DNA from: a virus
Virus record (IMG/VR): IMGVR_UViG_3300017697_000127
Coordinates: 1 to 20,999 of that record
Strand: one strand, 5' to 3'
DNA length: 20,999 bases
In this document: positions 1 through 6,128 of the stretch, piece after piece
Layout of the letters: every line of letters begins with the position of its first letter
Position numbering within the stretch: position 1 is the stretch's first letter
Notes under the pieces: generated by a model
The model's input: only the letters and a program-made list of their open reading frames with translations
The model's database searches: none
What the model was told of the DNA's origin: nothing
Translations under genes and position numbers: made by a program

Positions 1-149
1 AGCTCCTTTCTCGACAGCTTTACGCCCTCGTGGAGATAGCAGTCAGGGCCGTAGAACTTTATCTCGCCGCCCTTGGCAACCCACTGCTCGACGGCCTCTG
101 CATTCGCCTGCCTAAGCGCCTCGCGCTGCTTATCATGCGAGGGCCGCAT
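1..149 (-). CDS. Small phage protein, cut off by the left window edge
   Basis: This minus-strand frame opens at an ATG that shares one base with the TGA of the upstream 58-aa gene (TGATG), the usual sign of translational coupling. It stays open for 49 codons to the edge of the window. The visible protein begins MRPSHDKQREALRQANAEAV, is rich in Lys, Arg and Glu, and later has a KFYGPDCYLHEG segment. I do not recognise a family. The hydrophilic, helix-forming start and its place in a chain of tiny overlapping genes suggest a small accessory protein. Its C-terminus is not visible, so its size is unknown. Confidence 0.55.
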   Translation of the reverse strand, partial: MRPSHDKQREALRQANAEAVEQWVAKGGEIKFYGPDCYLHEGVKLSRKE

Positions 150-325
150 CAATGGATCACCTCGTCCACCTCAACCTCGAGGACATCCTCATCGCAGCAT
201 GTCGAGAGCACATAATAGGAGCGGCGCTCTACGATCTGATCGCCGTGGGGTTCGTAATCAATCTCGCGCACCTCGTAAACATTGCAGAGGCAATGGCACT
301 CGGCGCATATCAGATCAGTCGCCAC
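149..325 (-). CDS. Cys-rich 58-aa protein, possible small zinc-binding protein
   Basis: The gene starts at GTG (323-325), two bases after an excellent ribosome-binding site, GGAGGTGAC, on the minus strand. That site lies inside the end of the upstream 55-aa gene, and the two genes overlap by 11 bases. The 58-residue product begins MATDLICAECHCLCNVYEVR. It has CxxCxC-type clustered cysteines near the N-terminus, a CC pair near residue 43, and an acidic end (EDVLEVEVDEVIH). The cysteine spacing fits a small metal-binding knuckle, but no known family was recognised. It is coupled downstream to the next gene through TGATG. The strong Shine-Dalgarno, overlaps on both sides and a protein-like composition make it very likely real despite its length. 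Confidence 0.65.
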   Translation of the reverse strand: MATDLICAECHCLCNVYEVREIDYEPHGDQIVERRSYYVLSTCCDEDVLEVEVDEVIH

Positions 326-482
326 AAGTCACCTCCAAATTCATGTAATTGCCATGCACACCAGTGCAATATCGCTCGATGTAATCACGCTCTGAGGCCT
401 TTGCGTCCTCGAAGTCTCCATCGCCTGCGAAGCCCAGCGCGACCACTACCATCGCGGCGGCGGCGAGCTTAAGAGGCAGCAC
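315..482 (-). CDS. 55-aa peptide with N-terminal signal or membrane segment
   Basis: The frame continues upstream to 608, but that part overlaps the HTH-like gene and does not look like protein. The likely start is GTG at 480-482, overlapping the end of that gene by 14 bases. The product begins MLPLKLAAAAMVVVALGFAG: a Lys followed by about 14 hydrophobic or small residues, like a signal peptide or single membrane segment. It is followed by a short acidic domain with two cysteines (ERDYIERYC and VTCGD at the very end). Small secreted peptides ending in a conserved 'GNY...CGD' pattern are common in phages, and this one resembles them, but the function is unknown. An internal ATG (450-452) is an alternative start. 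Confidence 0.55.
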   Translation of the reverse strand: MLPLKLAAAAMVVVALGFAGDGDFEDAKASERDYIERYCTGVHGNYMNLEVTCGD

Positions 483-744
483 TGGACACCCCGCTGAACC
501 CAAGCCACCGCTCGCGGTACATCCTTCTGATCTTCGACACCTCGGAGGGCGATATACCCACAATCTCACTTGACTGCTTCGCAGTAAGTCCAGACTTAGC
601 GTGCTCACAAATCTGCGAGATGTACTCTTCGTCTTGGTAGTAGGGCGTGCGTGTCCCCGCGCCGCAGGGGTGCTTAGCTGCGAATATTCTGACCAACCTC
701 CCGTCCACGGAGACCCTAGTCGAGTCGTAAAATTTATTACTCAT
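469..744 (-). CDS. HTH-like 91-aa regulatory or DNA-binding protein
   Basis: The ATG at 742-744 opens a 91-residue basic protein. Residues about 40-80 (YISQICEHAKSGLTAKQSSE, then VGISPSEVSKIRRMY) look like a homeodomain-like helix-turn-helix: a helix, 'GLTAKQSSEIVGIS' as turn plus second helix, and 'PSEVSKIRRMYRERW' as recognition helix. This fold is used by small phage regulators, terminase small subunits and site-specific DNA-binding proteins; which of these applies cannot be told from sequence alone. No good Shine-Dalgarno precedes the start (GGTTAACAACA), and a probable terminator lies just upstream. It may therefore be read from its own weak promoter in the AT-rich gap at 745-780. It heads the chain of overlapping genes running to the left edge. 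Confidence 0.7.
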   Translation of the reverse strand: MSNKFYDSTRVSVDGRLVRIFAAKHPCGAGTRTPYYQDEEYISQICEHAKSGLTAKQSSEIVGISPSEVSKIRRMYRERWLGFSGVSSAAS

Positions 745-779
745 TGTTGTTAACCCATTATTTGGTTGTTTTCAAAAGC

Positions 780-812
780 AAAAAAAAATAGCTGCTAAAA
801 TGCAGGCCGCTA
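780..812 (-). terminator. Rho-independent terminator after the 829-1032 gene
   Basis: On the minus strand the sequence reads TAGC-GGCC-TGC, loop ATTTTA, GCA-GCTA, then nine T. The stem is seven base pairs with a four-base bulge on one side. It lies about 17 bases after the stop of the 829-1032 gene. An outer AGCAAA/TTTGCT match could lengthen the stem. The bulge weakens it, but the T-run is strong. Confidence 0.5.
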
Positions 813-828
813 TGTTCCTTTGCTTTTT

Positions 829-1032
829 TTAGTCGCGGTCTGCGAAGGCCACGGTCAAGTCATGCAGCTTCTGCATAGCGTGCTGAAACTTGTTGACCAC
901 AAAAATTCTGATCACGCTGTCCTCGTTGGAATTCCAAAGGGTCACCTCGTACTGCTCGTAGCAGCTATCGGGGCGGACCTCTATCCGAATGTTGTGATCA
1001 TGCACATATGTGATTGCGATTGGGTCTGACAT
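829..1032 (-). CDS. Hypothetical 67-aa phage protein
   Basis: The preferred start is the ATG at 1030-1032, preceded at the right distance by the purine-rich AGAAGAAGAAG. A TTG at 1072-1074 with GGGGAAACAA upstream would add 14 residues (MSNQISSIDLEEEV) and cannot be excluded. The protein has a beta-rich look (DPIAITYVHDHNIRIEVR, then YEVTLWNSNEDSVIRIFVVN) and ends with a helix (FQHAMQKLHDLTVAFADRD). No family is recognised. It is a single-gene unit: a sigma70-like promoter lies about 95 bases upstream and a terminator lies directly downstream. Expression independent of the early operon is therefore likely. Confidence 0.65.
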   Translation of the reverse strand: MSDPIAITYVHDHNIRIEVRPDSCYEQYEVTLWNSNEDSVIRIFVVNKFQHAMQKLHDLTVAFADRD

Positions 1033-1125
1033 TACTTCTTCTTCTAGATCGATACTGCTAATCTGATTGCTCAATTGTTTCCCCTGCGGTGGTGTAATTT
1101 GACAAGTTCGTCTTTACAAATTAAA

Positions 1126-1154
1126 ATTTATCACGTCTAAAGTTGTTACGTCAA
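1126..1154 (-). promoter_or_regulatory. Sigma70-type promoter, leftward
   Basis: The minus strand has TTGACG (1149-1154), a 17-base spacer and ATAAAT (1126-1131); TG in the adjacent TGATAAAT may strengthen the -10. It lies in the AT-rich gap downstream of the HNH gene and points at the 67-aa gene. The fit is five of six at -35 and four of six at -10. Confidence 0.5.
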
Positions 1155-1181
1155 CTGTTGTTGATTAAACACAAACTAACA

Positions 1182-1664
1182 TTATTTACGCATGGCCTCT
1201 GCGAGATTCTGAATCCACCAAAAAAGTTCGTGCTCCGGCAACGTGTGCTTCATGATGTTTATGCGCAAACAGACAAGCTGCACATTCATTGGCTTGCTCG
1301 CGTATCCGATGTCGGGGTTAATCCGGTCAAGCGAAACGTTCATTTCTTTTCGCCCCTTGCCGTCTTTTGCATAAGTCATCCTGACACCCGATAGCGCGCA
1401 CTTCCCGCCCTGTAGTTCCCACAGCCCCAACAAATCAGCCAACGTGATGTCAAACGTCAGCCCCCGTTTTTTGGCTCCGTATCGCGCTTTGTTAAGTAGG
1501 TTTCTTAAATATGCGCGGGGGCTTGCGTTCGCTCGAACCTGCTCACTGTTTGTGCGGCACCGCCTGCAAACTGGCTCGACGCTTCCGTTCGCCCTCATGT
1601 AGAAATCAGCAACCGGCTTCTCTGTGCTGCAAACCGTGCAGGTCTTGGTTTCGCCTACCGTCAA
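1182..1664 (-). CDS. HNH endonuclease with N-terminal zinc knuckle
   Basis: The start is TTG (1662-1664), overlapping the TGA of the primase-helicase gene as TTGA, with GAGGT seven bases before it. This makes a 160-aa protein. Residues 9-36 contain two CxxC pairs (CTVC, CRRC), a probable zinc knuckle. The nuclease core runs from about residue 87: GKCALSG, then SLDRINPDIGY (113-116 DRIN), then NVQLVCLRINIMK. This is the pattern of phage and homing-type HNH proteins, in which the first 'H' position is occupied by Asp. It probably nicks or cuts DNA at a metal-dependent site. The coupling to the primase-helicase suggests a replication or packaging role rather than a free-standing homing element, though an intron-less homing nuclease remains possible. 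Confidence 0.85.
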   Translation of the reverse strand: MTVGETKTCTVCSTEKPVADFYMRANGSVEPVCRRCRTNSEQVRANASPRAYLRNLLNKARYGAKKRGLTFDITLADLLGLWELQGGKCALSGVRMTYAKDGKGRKEMNVSLDRINPDIGYASKPMNVQLVCLRINIMKHTLPEHELFWWIQNLAEAMRK

Positions 1665-3919
1665 AACGGTACCTCGTCTGACCAGTTTGCGGGGTCGAGC
1701 GGATCAAGATCCTCTACCGCCTCAACGACCTCATTGTTTTTGATGTTGTGGTGGGTAAGGAATGCCTGCAATGCGATCTTCGGGCGCGCAAACTCAACGC
1801 AATACAATTGTCGGTTTGCGACTCGCTTTCTTGACTCGCGGACAATTAAACCATCGATATCGTGCAGGTGCTTCCAGAACTGCGACTCCTTGCGTGCGTT
1901 CTCGAAGCGGCCCTTCACGCTCGAAACATAGCATTGGTAAATGCTGTGCTTGGCCTCTGCGCTTCCGAACTCAAAAACATCGCCATTGGAACGCTGCTCT
2001 CGAAACTCACCGGAGCTTATGCAGTCGAGCACCCATTGATCAATAGTGTCCAGAGACAGCAGCTTTTGCTGATCGAGTGCCGCCGTGCTTGGGGCGACCC
2101 TCACATCAACTGAGCTGAGGTCAAAACTCTTGAAGAAGTGCAGTAGGTGCTCGGCACCGCCTCGGTCATACCAGCGCCGAAGATCGCCAAAATATTTTGC
2201 GTTCTGCATTTGACACGGGGACACATCGAAGACCGCGAATCTGCGCTCGTCGAGCGATGCCGGGACTACCCACTCCTCGTTGGAGGTGAACAGCAGCCGC
2301 GTGTAGTTATTGGAGCTATAGCTGTCCATTCCCTTACGCTCTACGGTGATGCGGTTGTTGGTCATAAGGTCTTTCAATGCCCCCTCGGCTGCCTTGTTCC
2401 TCGCCCAGTAAGCCTCGTCACATTGCAACAGTAACGTATCCTCTAAGTGGCGGTTGAACTTGCCGGTAACGTGATCTGCTTTCGATACAATACGGTGGTG
2501 GGGCTTGCACAAGCCGCCGACCAGCTCCCCGAAAAATGACTTGCCGGAGCCTTTCTTTCCGCGCAGCGTAATCCCAACACCCACCTTGGACTGGGGCTTC
2601 TGGATCATCTGCGCAACCCATCCGAGGATGTATCTTGCGTGGTCCTCGTCGCCGCCTGCGATCACGTTGGTCACGAACTCGATAAATGGAGACACATCGC
2701 CCTGAACCGGCTTGTAGCTCCAGCCTCGCCATAGATTGTATTTGTTTAGCACCTGACCATCGGGCGAGAAGCAGATGCCCCCCGCGTATGTTCTGCGGTC
2801 AGGGTGCTCAAGCCACATATCGGCTAAATTCATCATCCGAGGCTTGTCACTCCCGTGATCCAACACCTTTTGGTTAGCGAACTCCTTCTTGAGATCGTCG
2901 AGCTTATAAAGAATTATTTGGTCGCTGTTCAATTCCTCCCTTAGCACTCTGGCGCTGCCCTCAACTTGCACAAAGGCCCAGTTATTGAGCATAGAGGGTA
3001 GGCGTTCTTCAATTACCTCTACGCTCTCGGACTTTTTTGCTTCAAACTTAAGCGAGGCCATAGTGACCTTCGCACCGCTGTAATCACCGAAGGACTCCCA
3101 CCGTTTCGCGCACTCTCCCTCTTTAAATTTGTCAGAGTCCATTGACCATGTCTCAAAAAGCTCAAGCCCCTCAACATCTCCACCGAACTGGTGGTGCAGG
3201 GCCATTCCAACCCGGACCCATGAGTCGTGGTCGCCGTCAGCATCGAGCGTCTGTAAAATCTCGCTTATCTCCTCTGCGCCCATATCCAGCGCGGCCTTAA
3301 AATTCATCAGCTCGTCGTGGGCCTGCTGCTTCTCGCGGGTGCCTTCCTTTTCTGCCACCCAGCCAAGCTCTTCAGCCTGCTGCTCAAAAAACGTAATAAA
3401 CGCGCTGGCTATGTCGCTGGTCAGAGCAGGGAGATCCTCATGGAAAACGTCAGCCAGCGTCGGACCAGCAACCCACTCATATGGTTTCAAGGTCTTTGGG
3501 TGTATACCGTAGGCGATGAACTGCTGCCCAGCCCCCAAAATCTCAACGGCGTGCGTGACACCATCGCCGCAAACAAACTCCTTTGAGCGCATCTTCCTCA
3601 TGCCCTCGACGTTTCTATAAGGCACAACGCACTTCGGGTTGAGGCCAATTCGGGCCGCTGGCATACCTATATTATCTTTCAGCCAGTGCAGCAGGCGGTT
3701 GTTGAGTGCCTTGTTGTGGCAGTCGATGTCCACTGCCGCTGTCGTATTACACAGCACGCCGATCCCGAACTCGGGCATCTCGGTGATCCAATCCTGCACT
3801 AATTCAGGCGTTGACTGTATTTTTTGCCAGCCCAAACCGTTGGGTCTTTTCTTCGCTGGCAGGGTCGGGATGATGTTATACCCGCGCTCAACCATTCGGT
3901 GACCATACTGATCTATCAT
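1661..3919 (-). CDS. Bifunctional primase-polymerase / superfamily 3-like helicase
   Basis: This 752-aa protein should make primers and unwind DNA at the phage fork. Residues 1-170 form a Prim-Pol (AEP-type) domain: an early KKRP basic patch, the metal-binding VDID pair (D64, D66) and downstream THAVEIL. Residues about 210-290 match the primase C-terminal-2 linker (DHDSWVRVGMALHH and WESFGDY). Residues 400-600 form the D5/VirE-like ATPase: Walker A GKKGSGKS (454-461), Walker B LLLQCDEA (D501, E502), sensor FTSNEE (544-549) and arginine finger DERRFAVFD. The C-terminus (655-752) looks like a winged-helix region with an acidic tail. AGGGGAAG precedes the ATG at 3917-3919. It is the main product of the leftward early operon and the natural partner of the Pol A enzyme encoded on the opposite strand. 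Confidence 0.93.
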   Translation of the reverse strand: MIDQYGHRMVERGYNIIPTLPAKKRPNGLGWQKIQSTPELVQDWITEMPEFGIGVLCNTTAAVDIDCHNKALNNRLLHWLKDNIGMPAARIGLNPKCVVPYRNVEGMRKMRSKEFVCGDGVTHAVEILGAGQQFIAYGIHPKTLKPYEWVAGPTLADVFHEDLPALTSDIASAFITFFEQQAEELGWVAEKEGTREKQQAHDELMNFKAALDMGAEEISEILQTLDADGDHDSWVRVGMALHHQFGGDVEGLELFETWSMDSDKFKEGECAKRWESFGDYSGAKVTMASLKFEAKKSESVEVIEERLPSMLNNWAFVQVEGSARVLREELNSDQIILYKLDDLKKEFANQKVLDHGSDKPRMMNLADMWLEHPDRRTYAGGICFSPDGQVLNKYNLWRGWSYKPVQGDVSPFIEFVTNVIAGGDEDHARYILGWVAQMIQKPQSKVGVGITLRGKKGSGKSFFGELVGGLCKPHHRIVSKADHVTGKFNRHLEDTLLLQCDEAYWARNKAAEGALKDLMTNNRITVERKGMDSYSSNNYTRLLFTSNEEWVVPASLDERRFAVFDVSPCQMQNAKYFGDLRRWYDRGGAEHLLHFFKSFDLSSVDVRVAPSTAALDQQKLLSLDTIDQWVLDCISSGEFREQRSNGDVFEFGSAEAKHSIYQCYVSSVKGRFENARKESQFWKHLHDIDGLIVRESRKRVANRQLYCVEFARPKIALQAFLTHHNIKNNEVVEAVEDLDPLDPANWSDEVPF

Positions 3920-3935
3920 TTACTTCCCCTAAACT

Positions 3936-4076
3936 CTAAAGATGATCTGCTGCCTTTCGATCCGCCCAGTCCGCTGCCCTTTCTAGCAACTCAACCAGCT
4001 TGTCTGCAATGCGCTCCAACAATTTTGCAAGGTTTGAGCAGCACCACCAGAGCACTTGATAAAGCTGTGCCCTCAT
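3936..4076 (-). CDS. 46-aa helical protein between regulator and primase
   Basis: The ATG (4074-4076) overlaps the TGA of the upstream HTH gene as ATGA, and the stop lies 16 bases before the primase start. The 46-residue product begins MRAQLYQVLWWCCSNLAKLL and continues with ERIADKLVELLERAADWADR. It is a nearly continuous amphipathic helix with heptad-like Leu/Ile/Ala spacing and a WWCC cluster. It may dimerise or bind the neighbouring helicase, but no family is recognised. Coupling on both sides and the regular helix make it likely to be a true gene despite its length. Confidence 0.6.
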   Translation of the reverse strand: MRAQLYQVLWWCCSNLAKLLERIADKLVELLERAADWADRKAADHL

Positions 4077-4333
4077 TTCTTTACAAGCTCAATGGTCTCG
4101 CGCAGCAGCGAAGGGCATAGCGTGCGCCATGTCATCTCGCCGTCTGTCAGATGCTCTATTTGAATAGCCCGCATCGGTGGAACCTCTCCACGAGAGCGCC
4201 ACGCCGCCACATTTTGTTTCTCCACATCGAACATTGCGGCTAGCTGTCTGTCGCTTCGCAAAGCGAAAATGTTTTTCAGCTCATCGAGAGCGTTGTTGAC
4301 CTGTGTTTGGTCGCTGCTGATACCAGTTTTCAT
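4073..4333 (-). CDS. Cro/YdaS-like HTH transcription regulator
   Basis: The open frame extends to 4441, but its upstream part covers the promoter/operator region. The ATG at 4331-4333 (MKTGISSDQTQ...), with GGAAA about eight bases before it, is the sensible start and gives 86 aa. Residues about 22-60 (FALRSDRQLAAMFDVEKQNV, then AAWRSRGEVPPMRAIQIEHL) form the classic lambda-repressor-like helix-turn-helix of the short Cro/CII/YdaS group, which ends 'W...G.vP..ra..ie.lT.G...w..L'. It is the first gene of the leftward early operon and lies directly beside a palindromic divergent promoter, as expected for a Cro-type lysis/lysogeny switch protein. The other repressor candidate lies at 9901-10551. 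Confidence 0.82.
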   Translation of the reverse strand: MKTGISSDQTQVNNALDELKNIFALRSDRQLAAMFDVEKQNVAAWRSRGEVPPMRAIQIEHLTDGEMTWRTLCPSLLRETIELVKK

Positions 4334-4351
4334 CTGTTTTATTTCCAAAAG

Positions 4352-4384
4352 TTGACAATAGCGTTTGCAATCTACTATTGTCAG
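4352..4384. promoter_or_regulatory. Two opposed, overlapping early promoters inside one palindrome
   Basis: TGACAATAG (4353-4361) and CTATTGTCA (4375-4383) are perfect 9-bp inverted repeats with a 13-bp spacer. Rightward, TTGACA (4352-4357), 18 bases and TATTGT (4376-4381) form a promoter towards the polymerase operon. Leftward, CTGACA (4379-4384), 18 bases and TATTGT (4355-4360) form one towards the HTH/primase operon. Each arm is thus the -35 of one promoter and the -10 of the other. A dimeric repressor on the palindrome would block both. The positions are read directly; the function is inferred. Confidence 0.65.
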
Positions 4385-4394
4385 GAGCAATATA

Positions 4395-4409
4395 CAACCA
4401 AAGTGGTTG
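4395..4409. promoter_or_regulatory. Candidate operator, CAACCA-AAG-TGGTTG
   Basis: This is a perfect 6-bp inverted repeat with a 3-bp centre, placed just downstream of the expected rightward transcription start and upstream of the DUF2800 ribosome-binding site. A palindrome of this size in this place suits a Cro- or CI-type operator. The half-site CAACCAAA also occurs at 761-768 on the minus strand, upstream of the 91-aa HTH-like gene. Confidence 0.4.
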
Positions 4410-4429
4410 ATAAAAGTTAGGGGAATTTT

Positions 4430-5563
4430 TTGCAGCAGCAAGATTTAGTGCTTGAGACAGCTCACGCGGAGTTGAGCGCAAGCAGTGCGCATAGGTGGAT
4501 CGCGTGTCCAGCGAGCGTCAGCGAGAGCCGAGGACTTCCGAACACAAGTAGCCGTGCCGCTGAGGAGGGGACAGCCGCGCATGAGCTTGCAGAAACTTGC
4601 CTGAGAGACGGTTCAAATCCTTGCGATCATCTAGGCAAGACCTTTAACAGCTTTGTGGTTGATGAGGAAATGGCTGATGCGGTCGGCATGTACACAGACT
4701 TTTGCCGCGCATTGCCGCAGGGCAGGTCGCACGTTGAGCAGCGTCTGGATTTCTCGCTCTGGGTTCCGGGGGGATTTGGCACCGCTGACTTTGTCGCCAT
4801 CGCTGAGGGCGAAGCTTGGGTGGTCGATCTGAAATTTGGCAGGCATCTGGTTCGCGCAGACAGCGATCAACTGAAATGCTACGCCCTTGGGGTCATCAAC
4901 CAGTTTGGTTTCGATGCACAAATAGACACCATTCACATGACCATCGTGCAGCCCAGAATCTTTCGCAAAGACACACATACCATGCGAGTCACCGAGCTTC
5001 TGAAGTGGGGCAAGCAAGTGCTTCAGCCAGCGGCAAAGGCGGCGCTCGGTGAAAACCCAGACTTCAATCCGAGCGAGTCGGCTTGTCGATTCTGCCGCGC
5101 TGCTGAGACATGTAAGCCGTTGGCGCAGCACGCACTGGCGCAGGCAGGCATGAGCTTCGATGACCTCACGCTGCCATCTAACAAATTGACAACAGACGAG
5201 GTCGCGGAGCTGCTGCCGAATCTTGGGTTGATCAAGAGCTGGTGCGAAAAGGTTGCCGCGAAGGCTCAGAGCCTTGCAGCCGAGGGCCATGTCATTGAGG
5301 GCTACAAGCTTGTCCGCGCAAAGACCAACCGCCGTTGGGCCGATGAAAAGCAGGCGCTTCAGCTCATGCAGAAGCTAACCAACGAGCCGGTCTACACGGC
5401 TAAAACTATTTCACCAACTCAAGCCTTAAAAATCTTGGGCGATGAAAACGAGGAGCTAAATCAGCTCATCACAAAACCTGAAGGCAAGCCGACCTTGGTG
5501 CCAGATAGCGATAAGCGATCTGCCATCAATGTTGTCGAAGGCTTCGACGCAATAGAAAAGTAA
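4430..5563 (+). CDS. DUF2800 family, Cas4/RecB-like PD-(D/E)XK nuclease with Fe-S cysteines
   Basis: The start is TTG (4430-4432), five bases after AGGGGA; no ATG precedes the conserved N-terminus. The 377-aa protein opens with the family signature AELSASSAHRWIACPAS and has EEGTAAHELAE (45-55). The nuclease motifs are GTAD (D120), then VVDLKFG (D133, K135), then DQLKCYAL (Q147, Y151). Cys26 together with CRFCRAAETC (C219, C222, C228) makes the four-cysteine set used for a 4Fe-4S cluster in Cas4 and AddB nucleases. A role in DNA end processing, recombination or replication is expected. It is the first gene of the rightward operon and is followed 13 bases later by the DUF2815 gene, its usual partner. 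Confidence 0.9.
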   Translation: MQQQDLVLETAHAELSASSAHRWIACPASVSESRGLPNTSSRAAEEGTAAHELAETCLRDGSNPCDHLGKTFNSFVVDEEMADAVGMYTDFCRALPQGRSHVEQRLDFSLWVPGGFGTADFVAIAEGEAWVVDLKFGRHLVRADSDQLKCYALGVINQFGFDAQIDTIHMTIVQPRIFRKDTHTMRVTELLKWGKQVLQPAAKAALGENPDFNPSESACRFCRAAETCKPLAQHALAQAGMSFDDLTLPSNKLTTDEVAELLPNLGLIKSWCEKVAAKAQSLAAEGHVIEGYKLVRAKTNRRWADEKQALQLMQKLTNEPVYTAKTISPTQALKILGDENEELNQLITKPEGKPTLVPDSDKRSAINVVEGFDAIEK

Positions 5564-5576
5564 AAGGAAAAATAAA

Positions 5577-6128
5577 ATGAACGAACTAGTAATCAAAAAC
5601 GCACGACTGAGTTTCCCAAGCCTGTTCAAGCCCTCCGCATTCGATGCAGGGGCGCAGCCAAAGTATTCAGCGACCCTAATTCTGGACAAGAAAGAGGACG
5701 CTGCCGCTATCGCTACGCTGAGGCAGCTCGTTAGCGCACTCGCAACCGAGCAGTGGAGCAAGCTACCGAAGAAGGTGTTCTACTCCCTGCAAGACGGCGA
5801 CACGCTTGACCGCGCCGAGTACGAAGGAAAGTACATAGTTAAGGCCAACAACAAAAAGCGTGTCCCGATCATTGACAAAGATCTTACTGCTCTCGTTGAG
5901 GAAGACGAGCGCCCATATGCGGGTTGCTATGTAAACGCAAAGGTTAGATTTTACGCATGGTCTAACGGCACTAGCTTTAACGGAGTACTGTGCTCGTTGG
6001 AGGCCGTTCAGTTTGCCAAGGACGGCGACAGCTTTGGCGGTGGTGGCAACGCACTTGATGGCTTTGATGCCATTGAGAGCGAGACCGCAGTGGATGTTGC
6101 AGAGGAGGCCGAGGAGTTCCTAGCTTGA
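5577..6128 (+). CDS. DUF2815 family, probable single-stranded DNA-binding protein
   Basis: The 183-aa product begins MNELVIKNARLSFPSLFKPS after an AAAAGGAAAAATAAA leader. It shows the family's OB-fold-like pattern: 'arLSFPsLfkP', then PKYSATLILDKK, then a central GKYIVKANNKKRVPIID, RPYAGCYVNAKVRFYAW and FNGVLCSLEAVQFAKDGD. The tail is Gly-rich, then acidic (GGGGN ... EEAEEFLA), like the partner-binding acidic tails of SSB and T7 gp2.5. It presumably coats ssDNA and recruits the polymerase and nuclease encoded beside it. Its stop overlaps the start of the polymerase gene (TTGA), so equal expression is likely. The family assignment is firm; the ssDNA-binding role is inferred from family and context. 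Confidence 0.9.
   Translation: MNELVIKNARLSFPSLFKPSAFDAGAQPKYSATLILDKKEDAAAIATLRQLVSALATEQWSKLPKKVFYSLQDGDTLDRAEYEGKYIVKANNKKRVPIIDKDLTALVEEDERPYAGCYVNAKVRFYAWSNGTSFNGVLCSLEAVQFAKDGDSFGGGGNALDGFDAIESETAVDVAEEAEEFLA

Noticed and set aside
30-472. Plus-strand open frames of 61-106 codons
   Set aside because: They are shadows of the overlapping small minus-strand genes, which have better starts, Shine-Dalgarno sequences and stop-start overlaps.
483-608. Upstream extension of the 55-aa peptide gene to 608
   Set aside because: The added residues are Arg/Ser/Cys-rich and antisense-like and fully overlap the HTH-like gene. The GTG at 480-482 gives a clean signal-like N-terminus.
1182-1664. HNH gene as a recently inserted homing element
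   Set aside because: It is translationally coupled to the primase-helicase (TTGA overlap) and does not interrupt any recognisable gene, so insertion is not supported.
4334-4441. N-terminal extension of the Cro-like regulator to 4441
   Set aside because: It would place coding sequence across the palindromic promoter, and its residues do not resemble an HTH N-terminus.
4631-5290. 219-codon open frame on the minus strand
   Set aside because: It lies wholly within the DUF2800 gene, whose motifs are clear. The antisense product has no family features and no ribosome-binding site; it follows from codon bias in the sense gene.
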